Positions 51,901-60,205 of a stretch of DNA of 64,000 nucleotides are shown here, piece after piece. The stretch is from assembly GCF_008365405.1 (NCBI RefSeq), contig NZ_QOKV01000001.1, positions 815,333-879,332 on the forward strand. The letters are read 5' to 3'. This DNA is from Azospirillum brasilense (GTDB taxonomy: Bacteria; Pseudomonadota; Alphaproteobacteria; Azospirillales; Azospirillaceae). Both the position numbers and the translations under genes were made by a program. The notes under the pieces are model-generated. The model saw only the letters and a list, made by a program, of their open reading frames with translations, ran no database searches and was not told the origin of the DNA. The number at the start of each line of letters is the position of its first letter. Within the stretch, counting starts at the first letter, position 1.

Positions 51901-53575
51901 AGACTCTCTCCTTGAACGGGCCGTGGCCGACGCGCTTCAGCGTGTCGATGAAGCGTTCCCCGTCGTGCCGGTTGGACAGATAGACCTCGACGATGGCCTC
52001 GATGGCGTCCACCGTCTCGTCGGCGGTCACCGCCGGGCCGAGGATGTCGCCGATCGCCGTGGTCAGGGTCGGGTCGCCGCCAACGGTGATCTGGTAGAAT
52101 TCCTCGCCCTTCTTGTCGACACCGAGGATGCCGATGGCCCCGACATGGTGGTGGCCGCAGGCGTTGATGCAGCCGCTGATCTTGATGCCCAGCTCGCCGA
52201 TGGCCTGCTGGCGCGCCGGGTCGGCGAAGCGGGCCGAGATGGCCTGGGCCAGCGGGATCGAGCGGGCGTTGGCCAGCGCGCAGTAGTCGAGGCCGGGGCA
52301 GGCGATGATGTCGCCGATCAACCCGGCGTTCGGCGTGCCCAACCCGTTGGCCTCCAACGCCGTCCACAGGGTGAACAGCGCGTCCTGCCGGACATGGGCG
52401 AGGACAAGGTTCTGGGCGTGGCTGACGCGGAGTTCGCCGAAGCTGTGCGCGTCGGCCAGATCGGCGACCAACTCCATCTGCTCCGACGTGGCGTCGCCGG
52501 GGATGCCGCCGGCGGGCTTCAGCGAGATGGTCGCGGCGGCGTAGCCGGGGACCTTGTGGGCGAGCACGTTGACCGCCACCCAGTGGGCGAAGTCTGGGTT
52601 CGCCGCCTTGGCGGCCTGGAAGGACTCCGGCTCGTCGGCCAGCGTCTCGAAGGCCGGGCCGCCGAAGCGGCGGCGGATCTCGTCGACGACCTCCGGGGCG
52701 AGGCGGTATTTCGGGCCGCGCAGACGGGCGAACTCCTCCTCGACCTCCTGGGTGAATTTCTCCTGGCCCAGCTCGTGGACGAGGATCTTGATGCGCGCCT
52801 TGTAGATGTTGTCGCGCCGGCCATACTGGTTGTAGACGCGCAGGATGGCTTCGAGATAGGCGACGAAGTCCTCCTCCGGCACCCAGTCGCGGACCAGCTT
52901 GCCGATGAAGGGAGACCGGCCCAGACCGCCGCCGACGTAGAAGGTGAAGCCGACCTCGCCCCGCTCGTTGCGCTTGGCGAAGACGCCGACGTCATGGACG
53001 CGGATGGCCGCGCGGTCGGCGTCCGACCCCATGATGGCGATCTTGAACTTGCGCGGCAGAAAGGTGAATTCGGGGTGCAGGGTCGTCCACTGCCGCAGGA
53101 TCTCGGCGTAGACGCGCCCGTCCACCACCTCGTCCCGCGCAGCACCCACGAACTGGTCGGTGGTCACGTTGCGCACGCAGTTGCCGCTGGTCTGCAGCGC
53201 GTGCATGTCCACCTCGGCCAGCTCGTGCAGAATCGCCGGGGTGTCCTCCAGCTTGATCCAGTTGAACTGGAGATTCTGGCGGGTGGTGAAGTGGCCGTAG
53301 CCCTTGTCGTACTTGCGCCCGATCTCGGCCAGCTTGCGGAGCTGCCGGGAGGTCAGGACGCCGTAGGGAACGGCGATGCGCAGCATGTAAGCGTGGAGCT
53401 GGAGGTAGAGGCCATTCATCAGCCGCAGGGGCTTGAACTCCTCCTCGGTCAGCTCGCCGGACAGGCGGCGCTCGACCTGGGCGCGGAACTGCTCCACGCG
53501 CTCCGCGACGAAGCGGCGGTCGATGTCGTCGTAGCTGTAGACCCCGGCGTTGCGGCCGGGCGCGATGTGGTTCAT
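51887..53575 (-). CDS. cysI: nitrite/sulfite reductase hemoprotein (CysI type)
   Basis: This siroheme/[4Fe-4S] enzyme performs the six-electron reduction of sulfite to sulfide. The 562-residue protein has two ferredoxin-like half domains (GHFTTRQNLQFNWIKLED near the start; SGNCVRNVTTD). The cluster-binding cysteines are present as CPGLDYC and CINAC, in IIACPGLDYCALAN and KISGCINACGHHH. No CysJ flavoprotein is encoded nearby, so a ferredoxin is the likely donor. The siroheme genes and the APS reductase beside it support sulfite over nitrite as substrate. Confidence 0.92.
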   Translation of the reverse strand: MNHIAPGRNAGVYSYDDIDRRFVAERVEQFRAQVERRLSGELTEEEFKPLRLMNGLYLQLHAYMLRIAVPYGVLTSRQLRKLAEIGRKYDKGYGHFTTRQNLQFNWIKLEDTPAILHELAEVDMHALQTSGNCVRNVTTDQFVGAARDEVVDGRVYAEILRQWTTLHPEFTFLPRKFKIAIMGSDADRAAIRVHDVGVFAKRNERGEVGFTFYVGGGLGRSPFIGKLVRDWVPEEDFVAYLEAILRVYNQYGRRDNIYKARIKILVHELGQEKFTQEVEEEFARLRGPKYRLAPEVVDEIRRRFGGPAFETLADEPESFQAAKAANPDFAHWVAVNVLAHKVPGYAAATISLKPAGGIPGDATSEQMELVADLADAHSFGELRVSHAQNLVLAHVRQDALFTLWTALEANGLGTPNAGLIGDIIACPGLDYCALANARSIPLAQAISARFADPARQQAIGELGIKISGCINACGHHHVGAIGILGVDKKGEEFYQITVGGDPTLTTAIGDILGPAVTADETVDAIEAIVEVYLSNRHDGERFIDTLKRVGHGPFKERVYAAH

Positions 53576-53610
53576 GGAACTCGCCCTATCAAGAATGTTG
53601 GCCGCCTGGT

Positions 53611-53943
53611 TCAGGCCGCAGCCTGCTTGCCGAGATCGATGCGGACGGTGGGGCCGAGCGCCCGGATGCGCTCCCGCGTCTTGACCGGCACCCGTTGCCC
53701 GTCCGCGACGCGCAGGTCGAAGGCGTAGACGTCCACGGCGAACTGCTCGCCCTCGGCCTGGGCCTTGGCGGCGGCCAGAGCGGCGTCGGCGGTGGCGTCC
53801 TCGAACAGGGCGGCGTCGTCCAGACGCTCCACCCAGCGGAGATCCGGGCCGGGGGCGAGGAAGATCACCTCGCCGTCGCGCAGGCGGTTGGCGGTGATGG
53901 CCTTCAACGCCGCCTCGTTGCTGGACTTATCGTTCAACGCCAT
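53611..53943 (-). CDS. DUF2849 family protein
   Basis: This 110-residue soluble protein sits between the methyltransferase and the sulfite reductase, as in many alphaproteobacteria. The family pattern AITANRLRDGEVIFLAPG, then RWVERLDDAALFED and VYAFDLRVADGQRVPVKTRERIRALGPTVR is complete. The function is unknown; the linkage points to sulfite or nitrite reduction. A good AGGAG Shine-Dalgarno fits the ATG at 53943; an upstream in-frame start would add six residues. Confidence 0.9.
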   Translation of the reverse strand: MALNDKSSNEAALKAITANRLRDGEVIFLAPGPDLRWVERLDDAALFEDATADAALAAAKAQAEGEQFAVDVYAFDLRVADGQRVPVKTRERIRALGPTVRIDLGKQAAA

Positions 53944-53967
53944 GCCTTCAACTCCTAACACGTACGC

Positions 53968-54807
53968 TCACGCCGACACGGCGATGGGAAACGGATGCTG
54001 GCCGGTGGTCTGCTGCCACGCGCCGATCACGGCGCGCAGCCGCACGACCTCGCCGACCACGACGATCGCGGGGCGCTTGGCCTGTAGCCGCACGACGTCC
54101 CGCGCGCAATGGGCAAGATTGGTCTCGATGACGCTCTGCGCCTCGGTGCTGGCGCTCGATACGATGGCGACCGGGGTCATCGGCGGCTTGCCGGCGGCTT
54201 CGAGCCGCTCGGCGATGGTCCCGATGGTGCCCAGCGCCATGTAGAAGACCAGCGCGCCGGGCATCCGCGCCAGGACGTCCCAGTCCAGATCGGCGGGAAG
54301 ACCGCCGGTCTTGTCGTGGCCGGTGACGAAGGTCGCCGTGGTGCCGAAGCCGCGGTGGGTCACCGGGATGCCGGCGTAGGCCAGCCCGCCGATCCCCGCG
54401 GTGACGCCGGGCACCACGCGGAAGGGGATTTCGGCCTCGGCCAGCGCCAGGCACTCCTCGCCGCCGCGCCCGAAGACGAAGGGGTCGCCGCCCTTCAACC
54501 GCAGCACCCGCCGGCCTTCGCGCGCCAGATCCACCAGCCGGGCGTTGATCGCCTCCTGCTTGGGCGAGGGGTGGCCGGCGCGCTTGCCCATGTCCACCAG
54601 CAGGGCGTCGGGGTTGGCGGCCTCCAGGATGCCGTCGCCGACCAGCGCGTCGTGGACGATGGCGTCGGCCTCGCCCAGCGCCTTGGCGGCCAGCAGGGTC
54701 AGCAGGCCCGGATCGCCGGGACCGGCCCCGGCCAGCCAGACGCTGCCCGGCTCGAAGGCGGGCAGGCGGGACAGGAGAGTCCGGGACAGAAGTGACGATG
54801 CGATCAT
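53968..54807 (-). CDS. cobA: uroporphyrinogen-III C-methyltransferase (SUMT)
   Basis: This enzyme methylates uroporphyrinogen III twice with S-adenosylmethionine to precorrin-2, the siroheme precursor. The 279-residue protein has the family motifs VWLAGAGPGDPGLLTLLAAKAL, VRLKGGDPFVFGRGGEECLAL, VVPGVTAGIGGLAYAGIPVTHRG and PMTPVAIVSSAS-type regions. The start at 54807 gives a 4-base ATGA overlap with the upstream gene; a second ATG three codons earlier is possible. Here the E. coli CysG functions are split between this gene and the one upstream. Confidence 0.93.
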   Translation of the reverse strand: MIASSLLSRTLLSRLPAFEPGSVWLAGAGPGDPGLLTLLAAKALGEADAIVHDALVGDGILEAANPDALLVDMGKRAGHPSPKQEAINARLVDLAREGRRVLRLKGGDPFVFGRGGEECLALAEAEIPFRVVPGVTAGIGGLAYAGIPVTHRGFGTTATFVTGHDKTGGLPADLDWDVLARMPGALVFYMALGTIGTIAERLEAAGKPPMTPVAIVSSASTEAQSVIETNLAHCARDVVRLQAKRPAIVVVGEVVRLRAVIGAWQQTTGQHPFPIAVSA

Positions 54808-55370
54808 GGCAGCCATCCTTTGGCGGCGATCATGTCCCGGCAGGCGCGCAGCACCTCGGGTCCCTTGGCGCCGGCGGCCCGCAGGCGGTCGCGGAGCGCG
54901 GCGACTTCCGCCAGCCGGTCCGCCCAGACGGCGGGGAACAGAGTCTCCAGCCGTTCGCGGAGAAGTTGGGCCAGTGCCGGGCTCCGGCCGCCGGTGGAAA
55001 CGGTCATCAGAAGGTCGCCGCGCCGTATCACAGACGGCGCGTGGAAATCACAGAGCGGAATCACATCCTCGACGTTGACCAGGATGTTGCGTTCGCGCGC
55101 CTGACGGGCCAGCGCCTCCGCAGCGGGGTCGTCGATGCCGACGACGAACAGCACCTGCACGCCCTCCAGATCGGCGGGCGAGGGCAGGGCGCGGCGCAGG
55201 GTCGCACTTGAGAGGGCGATCAATTCCGCATCCGGTTCCAGTGAATAGACCGCCGGTGCCGCACCGCCCTCCAGCAACTGAGCAAGACGGCGCTTCGCCA
55301 ACGGCCCTTGGCCGACCAGCGCGATCCGCACATGCGTCGGGTCGAGAGCGACCGGGATCACCGCCGCCAC
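54804..55370 (-). CDS. siroheme synthase N-terminal domain protein (precorrin-2 dehydrogenase/ferrochelatase, Met8-like)
   Basis: This 188-residue protein corresponds to the N-terminal half of CysG and would oxidise precorrin-2 and insert iron. A Rossmann start is visible but variant (IALVGQGPLAKRRLAQLLEGG, where GGGxVAxRK is usual). The conserved NILVNVEDVIPLCDFHAPSVIRRGDLLMTVSTGGRSPALAQLLRERLE region is complete. The C-terminal helical part is short. It starts at a GTG (55370), with another GTG three codons later. It is the first gene of the minus-strand sulfite operon, facing cysH across 200 bases. Confidence 0.85.
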   Translation of the reverse strand: MAAVIPVALDPTHVRIALVGQGPLAKRRLAQLLEGGAAPAVYSLEPDAELIALSSATLRRALPSPADLEGVQVLFVVGIDDPAAEALARQARERNILVNVEDVIPLCDFHAPSVIRRGDLLMTVSTGGRSPALAQLLRERLETLFPAVWADRLAEVAALRDRLRAAGAKGPEVLRACRDMIAAKGWLP

Positions 55371-55570
55371 CCGGAATGCACACCGAAGTTATCGTGAAAA
55401 GGCATCATGGGCGCATTTAAGCGCGATGGCGGGGTGCAATCAACAGATTTCACAAACTCGCTTAAACCTATAATACATATAGACAATGTATATGCATTGC
55501 AACGCCGTGAAACTGGTGTTAATGTGCAATTCAGAACAAATACTCCACTTAGTGGATAGGCAAACAGGCC
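55371..55570. promoter_or_regulatory. divergent regulatory region of the two sulfur operons
   Basis: This 200-base, AT-richer region lies between the siroheme operon and cysH. It contains TATAAT (55469-55474), an ATACAT/ATGTAT inverted repeat with a 7-base spacer (55473-55478 / 55486-55491) overlapping that box, CATTGCA (55495-55501) and TGTGCAATTCA (55523-55533). A TCCAC-TTA-GTGGA palindrome (55544-55556) sits just before the cysH Shine-Dalgarno region. The last words also matter at the transporter operon (see findings). Confidence 0.5.
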
Positions 55571-56305
55571 ATGCTTGATGGACTTGCTCGGGCTGTGAAA
55601 CGCGACCGCGTGGCCGATCTGACCGAACGTTACGGACGGCTGGACGGGGCGGTGCTTCTGAACGCCCTTCTGCGTGATGAATTCGACGGCCGCGTCACTG
55701 TGGTTTCGTCCTTCGGAACGGAATCGGCGGTGCTGCTCGCCTTGGCGGCGGAAGCCGACCCGTCCTTTCCGGTGCTCTTCGTCAACACGGGGAAGCTGTT
55801 CGGGGAAACGCTGCGCTACCGCGACAAGCTGATCGCCGCGCTCGGCCTGACCGGCGTGCGGACGATCGGCCCGACCGACGCGGAACTGGCCACGGAGGAC
55901 CCCGACGGCCTGCTGTTCACCCGCTCGCACGACGCCTGTTGCCATCTGCGCAAGACGGTGCCGCTGGACCGCGCGCTGGAGGGCTTCGACGCCTGGGTGA
56001 CCGGACGCAAGCGCTTCCAGGCGAGCACGCGGGCCACCCTTCCCCTGTTCGAGGCGGAAGAGGGCACGGGCCGCATCAAGATCAACCCGCTGGCCCACTG
56101 GGACCGCGAGCGGATCGAGCAGGAATTCACCCGGCGCAACCTGCCGCGCCACCCGCTTGAAGCCGACGGCTTCCTGTCCATCGGCTGCTTCACCTGCACC
56201 GAGCGCGTCGCTCCCGGTGCGGACCCGCGGTCGGGCCGCTGGGCCGGAACCGCCAAGACCGAATGCGGCATACACACCTTCAAGAAGACCGGAACCGCAC
56301 CATGA
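55571..56305 (+). CDS. cysH: assimilatory APS reductase (CysH family, two-Cys-pair type)
   Basis: This 244-residue enzyme reduces adenylyl sulfate to sulfite. Besides the catalytic Cys232 in KTECGIH, it has both extra pairs, Cys123-Cys124 (DACCHLRK) and Cys206/Cys209 (GCFTCTE). These bind the [4Fe-4S] cluster of APS reductases and are missing in PAPS reductases. The nucleotide-binding SSFGTESAVLL is intact. The gene heads the plus-strand operon; its TGA overlaps the cysD ATG. A CysH annotation as 'PAPS reductase' would therefore be misleading here. Confidence 0.94.
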   Translation: MLDGLARAVKRDRVADLTERYGRLDGAVLLNALLRDEFDGRVTVVSSFGTESAVLLALAAEADPSFPVLFVNTGKLFGETLRYRDKLIAALGLTGVRTIGPTDAELATEDPDGLLFTRSHDACCHLRKTVPLDRALEGFDAWVTGRKRFQASTRATLPLFEAEEGTGRIKINPLAHWDRERIEQEFTRRNLPRHPLEADGFLSIGCFTCTERVAPGADPRSGRWAGTAKTECGIHTFKKTGTAP

Positions 56306-57099
56306 CCGCCGATCTCGATTACCTTGAGAGCCAGAGCATCTACATCCTCCGCGAGGCCTACAACCGCATCGACAAGCTGGCTCTGCTGTGGTCGATCGGA
56401 AAGGACAGCAACGTCCTGCTCTGGCTCTGCCGCAAGGCGTTCTTCGGGCGCGTGCCGTTCCCGGTCGTCCAGCTCGACACCGCGATGGAACTGCAGGAGG
56501 TCTATGATTTCCGCGACCGCATCGCCGGGGAGTGGGACCTCGATCTGCGGGTGGAGGCGTGCCCGCCGGAAGCGGACATGGACCAGACCCTGCCGCCGCT
56601 GACCCGCGCCGCCGCCCGCAAGACGGAGGGGCTGAAGAACCTCCTGCGCACCGGCAAGTACCAGGGCATCATGGTCGGCATCCGCCGCGACGAGCAGGCG
56701 ACCCGCGCCAAGGAGCGCGTCTTCTCCCCGCGCTCGCTGGAAGGCGACTGGGACGTGAAGGACCAGCCGGCGGAGTTCTGGGACCATTACAAGACCCGCT
56801 TCGACGAAGGCACCCACGTCCGCATCCACCCGCTGCTGCATTGGACCGAGTTGGACATCTGGCGCTATTCCAAGCGCGAGGGGATTCCCATCGTCCCGCT
56901 GTACTTCGCCAAGGACGGCAAGCGCTACCGCTCGCTGGGCGAGAAGAACATCACCTTCCCGGTGGACAGCACCGCCGGCACCATCGACGAGATCATCGCC
57001 GAACTGGTCGTGACCCGCATTCCGGAGCGCGCCGGCCGCGCCATGGACAACGAGGCCGAGGACAGCTTCGAGCGCCTGCGCAGCTCGGGCTACATGTAA
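56302..57099 (+). CDS. cysD: sulfate adenylyltransferase subunit 2
   Basis: This is the catalytic ATP-pyrophosphatase-type subunit that makes APS from sulfate and ATP. The 265-residue protein has the PP-loop LWSIGKDSNVLLWL, VQLDTAMELQEVYDFRD, GIRRDEQATRAKERVFSPR and the ending RAMDNEAEDSFERLRSSGYM. It overlaps cysH by four bases and is followed at 18 bases by cysNC, whose GTPase partner drives the reaction. Confidence 0.96.
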   Translation: MTADLDYLESQSIYILREAYNRIDKLALLWSIGKDSNVLLWLCRKAFFGRVPFPVVQLDTAMELQEVYDFRDRIAGEWDLDLRVEACPPEADMDQTLPPLTRAAARKTEGLKNLLRTGKYQGIMVGIRRDEQATRAKERVFSPRSLEGDWDVKDQPAEFWDHYKTRFDEGTHVRIHPLLHWTELDIWRYSKREGIPIVPLYFAKDGKRYRSLGEKNITFPVDSTAGTIDEIIAELVVTRIPERAGRAMDNEAEDSFERLRSSGYM

Positions 57100-57117
57100 G
57101 AAGCGGGGATTGGGACC

Positions 57118-58992
57118 ATGGACATCCGGAACGAACTGAACGGCCAACTCCGCATCGTCATCGTCGGCCATGTCGACCACGGCAAGTCGACGCTGATCGG
57201 GCGTCTGCTCAACGACACCGGCAGCCTGCCCGACGGTAAGGTGGAGCAGGTCCACGAGATGAGCCGCAAGCGCGGCATGCCCTTCGAGTGGGCCTTCGTG
57301 ATGGACGCGCTCCAGGCCGAGCGCGACCAGGGCATCACCATCGACACCACGCAGATCCATTTCAAGACGGAGCAGCGCCCCTACGTCATCATCGACGCGC
57401 CGGGCCACACCGAGTTCCTCAAGAACATGGTGACCGGCGCCTCCCAGGCCGACGCCGCGCTGCTGGTGATCGACGCCGCCGAGGGCGCGCTGGAGCAGTC
57501 GCGCCGCCACGCCTTCCTGCTGCATCTGCTGGGCGTGCGCCAAGTGGCGGTCGCCGTCAACAAGATGGACCGCGTCGATTTCGACCAGTACCGGTTCGAG
57601 GCGGTGTCGCAGGAGATCCGCGCCTATCTGGCGGAACTCGGCCTGCACACCTCCACGGTGATCCCGATCGCGGCGCGCCATGGCGACAACATCGTCAGCC
57701 GCTCCGACAAGGCGCCGTGGTACGACGGCCCGACCGTGGTGGAGGCGCTGGACGCCTTCCGCCCGCAGCAGGCGCCGACCGAACTGCCGCTGCGCTTCCC
57801 GCTCCAGGACGTCTACAAGCCCGACGACCGCCGCATTCTGGCGGGCCGGATCGAGAGCGGGCGGCTGCGCGTCGGCGACACGCTGCGCTTCTCGCCCACC
57901 GGCGCCACCGCCACGGTGGTCAGCATCGAGGGGTGGAACCACAGCCAGCCCATCGTCGCCGCCCAGGCCGGGCAGAGCATCGGCATCACGCTCGACAAGC
58001 GTATCTTCGCCGAGCGCGGCCATGTCGCGCACCATGAGGAAGGGGCGCCGCACGTCACCCACCGGCTGGGCGTCCGCGCCTTCTGGCTGACCTCGGAGCC
58101 GCTGGCGGTCGGCAAGACCTACACGCTGAAGATCACGACGGGCGAGCACCGCGTGACGGTGGAGAGCATCACCGCCGTCATCGACATCGAGGACCTGTCG
58201 AGCACCCCGGCCAAGGCCGTCCACCGCAACGAGGTGGCCGAGGTCGTCCTGCGCTCCCGCTCGCCGATCGCCGTCGACCTCGCGTCGGCGCTGTCGCGGA
58301 CCGGGCGCGGCGTGCTGATCGACGGCCACGACGTGGTCGGCGGCTGCATCGTCGTCGAGGTGGACGAGGGGCCCGCCGCCTCGGCCAACACGACCGAGGT
58401 CTCGCACGCCGTCACGGCGGACGAGCGCAACGCCGCCAACGGCCACAAGGGCGGCGTCCTCTGGCTGACCGGCCTGTCCGGGGCTGGCAAGTCCACGCTG
58501 GCCATGGCGCTGGAGCGCGCCCTGTTCGACCGCGGCTGGCAGGTCTTCGTGCTGGACGGCGACAATGTCCGCAACGGGCTGAACGCCGGGCTGGGCTTCT
58601 CGGCGGAGGACCGGGCGGAGAACATCCGCCGCGTCGCCGAGACGGCCAAGCTGTTCGCCGACGCGGGCGTTCTGGTCATCGCCTCGCTGATCTCGCCGCT
58701 CCAGGCCGACCGGGCGCGGGCGCGGGCCATCGGCGGCGAGCGCTTCCACGAGGTCTATGTGGCCGCCGATCTCGCCACCTGCGAATCGCGCGATCCCAAG
58801 GGCCTGTACCGCCGGGCGCGCGCCGGGGAGATCCCGGACTTCACCGGCGTCTCCGCCCCCTACGAGGCGCCGGAATCGGCGGAGCTGACCATCGACACCG
58901 GCGCGGTCACCCCGGTGGAGGCGCTGGGCGAACTGCTCGACTATGTGGACGGCGCGTTCGGCCGGAACGCCCTGAAGCGCGACCGGGTGTAA
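57118..58992 (+). CDS. cysNC: bifunctional sulfate adenylyltransferase subunit 1/APS kinase (CysNC, NodQ-like)
   Basis: This 624-residue fusion has an N-terminal EF-Tu-like GTPase (CysN): [27 protein letters not shown] and NKMDRVDF. After its two beta-barrel domains comes a C-terminal APS kinase (about residues 440-620) with a complete P-loop [10 protein letters not shown], the [16 protein letters not shown] substrate loop and the active-site Ser in LISPLQADR. Both halves look functional. Because CysH is an APS reductase, the PAPS made here is likely used for sulfation, as NodQ does in rhizobia. Confidence 0.95.
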   Translation: MDIRNELNGQLRIVIVGHVDHGKSTLIGRLLNDTGSLPDGKVEQVHEMSRKRGMPFEWAFVMDALQAERDQGITIDTTQIHFKTEQRPYVIIDAPGHTEFLKNMVTGASQADAALLVIDAAEGALEQSRRHAFLLHLLGVRQVAVAVNKMDRVDFDQYRFEAVSQEIRAYLAELGLHTSTVIPIAARHGDNIVSRSDKAPWYDGPTVVEALDAFRPQQAPTELPLRFPLQDVYKPDDRRILAGRIESGRLRVGDTLRFSPTGATATVVSIEGWNHSQPIVAAQAGQSIGITLDKRIFAERGHVAHHEEGAPHVTHRLGVRAFWLTSEPLAVGKTYTLKITTGEHRVTVESITAVIDIEDLSSTPAKAVHRNEVAEVVLRSRSPIAVDLASALSRTGRGVLIDGHDVVGGCIVVEVDEGPAASANTTEVSHAVTADERNAANGHKGGVLWLTGLSGAGKSTLAMALERALFDRGWQVFVLDGDNVRNGLNAGLGFSAEDRAENIRRVAETAKLFADAGVLVIASLISPLQADRARARAIGGERFHEVYVAADLATCESRDPKGLYRRARAGEIPDFTGVSAPYEAPESAELTIDTGAVTPVEALGELLDYVDGAFGRNALKRDRV

Positions 58993-59055
58993 CGCGGACG
59001 GGCATCACGAGGGGCGTCGGCTTTCCGTTTCCTTCGGGAAGGGGAGGTCGGCGCC

Positions 59056-59943
59056 TCAATCCTTTGCCGCCTTCAGCAGGTTGATGAGGCTTGCCGCCAG
59101 ATCACCGGCGTGCTGGGACACGTATCCGGCTTGCGCCTTCGACTGGATCATGAACAGCGGGGACTCGCCGGGTTCCACGCTCGGGTCGAAATAGGCCATG
59201 CGCGCTTTCGGAGTCCGGAATTCCGGATGCCAGGCGGCGTTCTCCGCGAAGGCCTTTCCGAAAATGCCATTGTCGATCGCGGCGTTCGCCGCGGCCGCCT
59301 TGTCGTCGCCCTTCATCAGGTCGACGAGGCTGGATTTGACCGTCTGCGCCGACAGGTCGGCGAGCTTGTCCAGGCCCTTGTTGTCGAGCCATATTTCAAC
59401 CTGTCCGCCGCCTTCCTCCTCCGGCATGTAAAGGGTGATCAGAGAGGTCCCCTTCATCCCCGGCCCCGGTTCCTTCTCCGGTTCGGACGCGCTGCGCGCC
59501 TCGCGTTCCTCCTTCATCGCCTTGATCGAGGCGGGCATTTCCGGCTCGACGATGCCCGCCTTCGCCGCTGCCTTCTTCATGACGTTTATGATGTCGCCGG
59601 TGAGTCCAACCCCCACCCGATCGCCCAGGCCGAGGGTCTTTTTTGTAAAATTGTTCAGATCCTCAAAATACTTATGCATTTTTGCGAAATAGTCGTCTGT
59701 CGGGTCGCTGCTCGCCGGCGGGATGCCCGTGATGGCGAACTCCCTTGGTGCTCCCATGGCCGGATTCGCTCCCGAACCGCCGGCCATGAGGCCTTTGGCC
59801 TGAGCGGACAAGGTCACCTGATCGCCCGCGGGGCTGGAGCCGTTTTCCGGGATGATGGGTTGAAGCTTCGTCGGGCCGGTTCTGGTCCATTGGGAAAGGG
59901 TGGATGCGAAGGGCTGCGCCCTTGTGGAGTCGATGGCCGTCAT
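59056..59943 (-). CDS. hypothetical protein, unknown family
   Basis: I do not recognise this 295-residue protein. The N-terminal 90 residues are Ser/Pro/Gly-rich and probably disordered (GDQVTLSAQAKGLMAGGSG is reminiscent of FlgM- or rod-type sequence). The middle has a basic-acidic helical stretch (IKAMKEEREARSASEPEKEP). The C-terminal half alternates strands and helices (GTSLITLYMPEEEGGGQVEIWLDNKGLDKLADLSAQ). No signal peptide is seen. A GGGAGAGGG Shine-Dalgarno precedes the ATG at 59943. It sits between the cys operon and the transporter on the opposite strand and is probably unrelated to them. Confidence 0.7.
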   Translation of the reverse strand: MTAIDSTRAQPFASTLSQWTRTGPTKLQPIIPENGSSPAGDQVTLSAQAKGLMAGGSGANPAMGAPREFAITGIPPASSDPTDDYFAKMHKYFEDLNNFTKKTLGLGDRVGVGLTGDIINVMKKAAAKAGIVEPEMPASIKAMKEEREARSASEPEKEPGPGMKGTSLITLYMPEEEGGGQVEIWLDNKGLDKLADLSAQTVKSSLVDLMKGDDKAAAANAAIDNGIFGKAFAENAAWHPEFRTPKARMAYFDPSVEPGESPLFMIQSKAQAGYVSQHAGDLAASLINLLKAAKD

Positions 59944-60205
59944 GTTCCCTCTCCCGCTGTGGCTCATACCGGATAATGGGTTACCGGTTGCTAATCTTTC
60001 ATAAATGATAATTAGAGGTTGAAGTAATCGTGACGGCAAAGGTCGGTGGCTGGGAGAGCCGCTTTTGCCGGGGTTTTTAACGACCAAAAGAACCAGTTTT
60101 CACAGTTAAATTGCTCATTGCATCACGCAAATTTGTGCAATTCACTCTTCCTTCCGATAGGGGATGTGCTAAATAGGCGGGCAATTTCCTGCGAGGATGG
60201 ATCCC

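Noticed and set aside
55816..58749. Minus-strand frame of about 980 codons antisense to cysH-cysD-cysNC
   Set aside because: Long antisense frames are expected where GC3 is high. The translation has His/Arg/Gly-rich low-complexity content and no domain; the plus-strand genes are certain.
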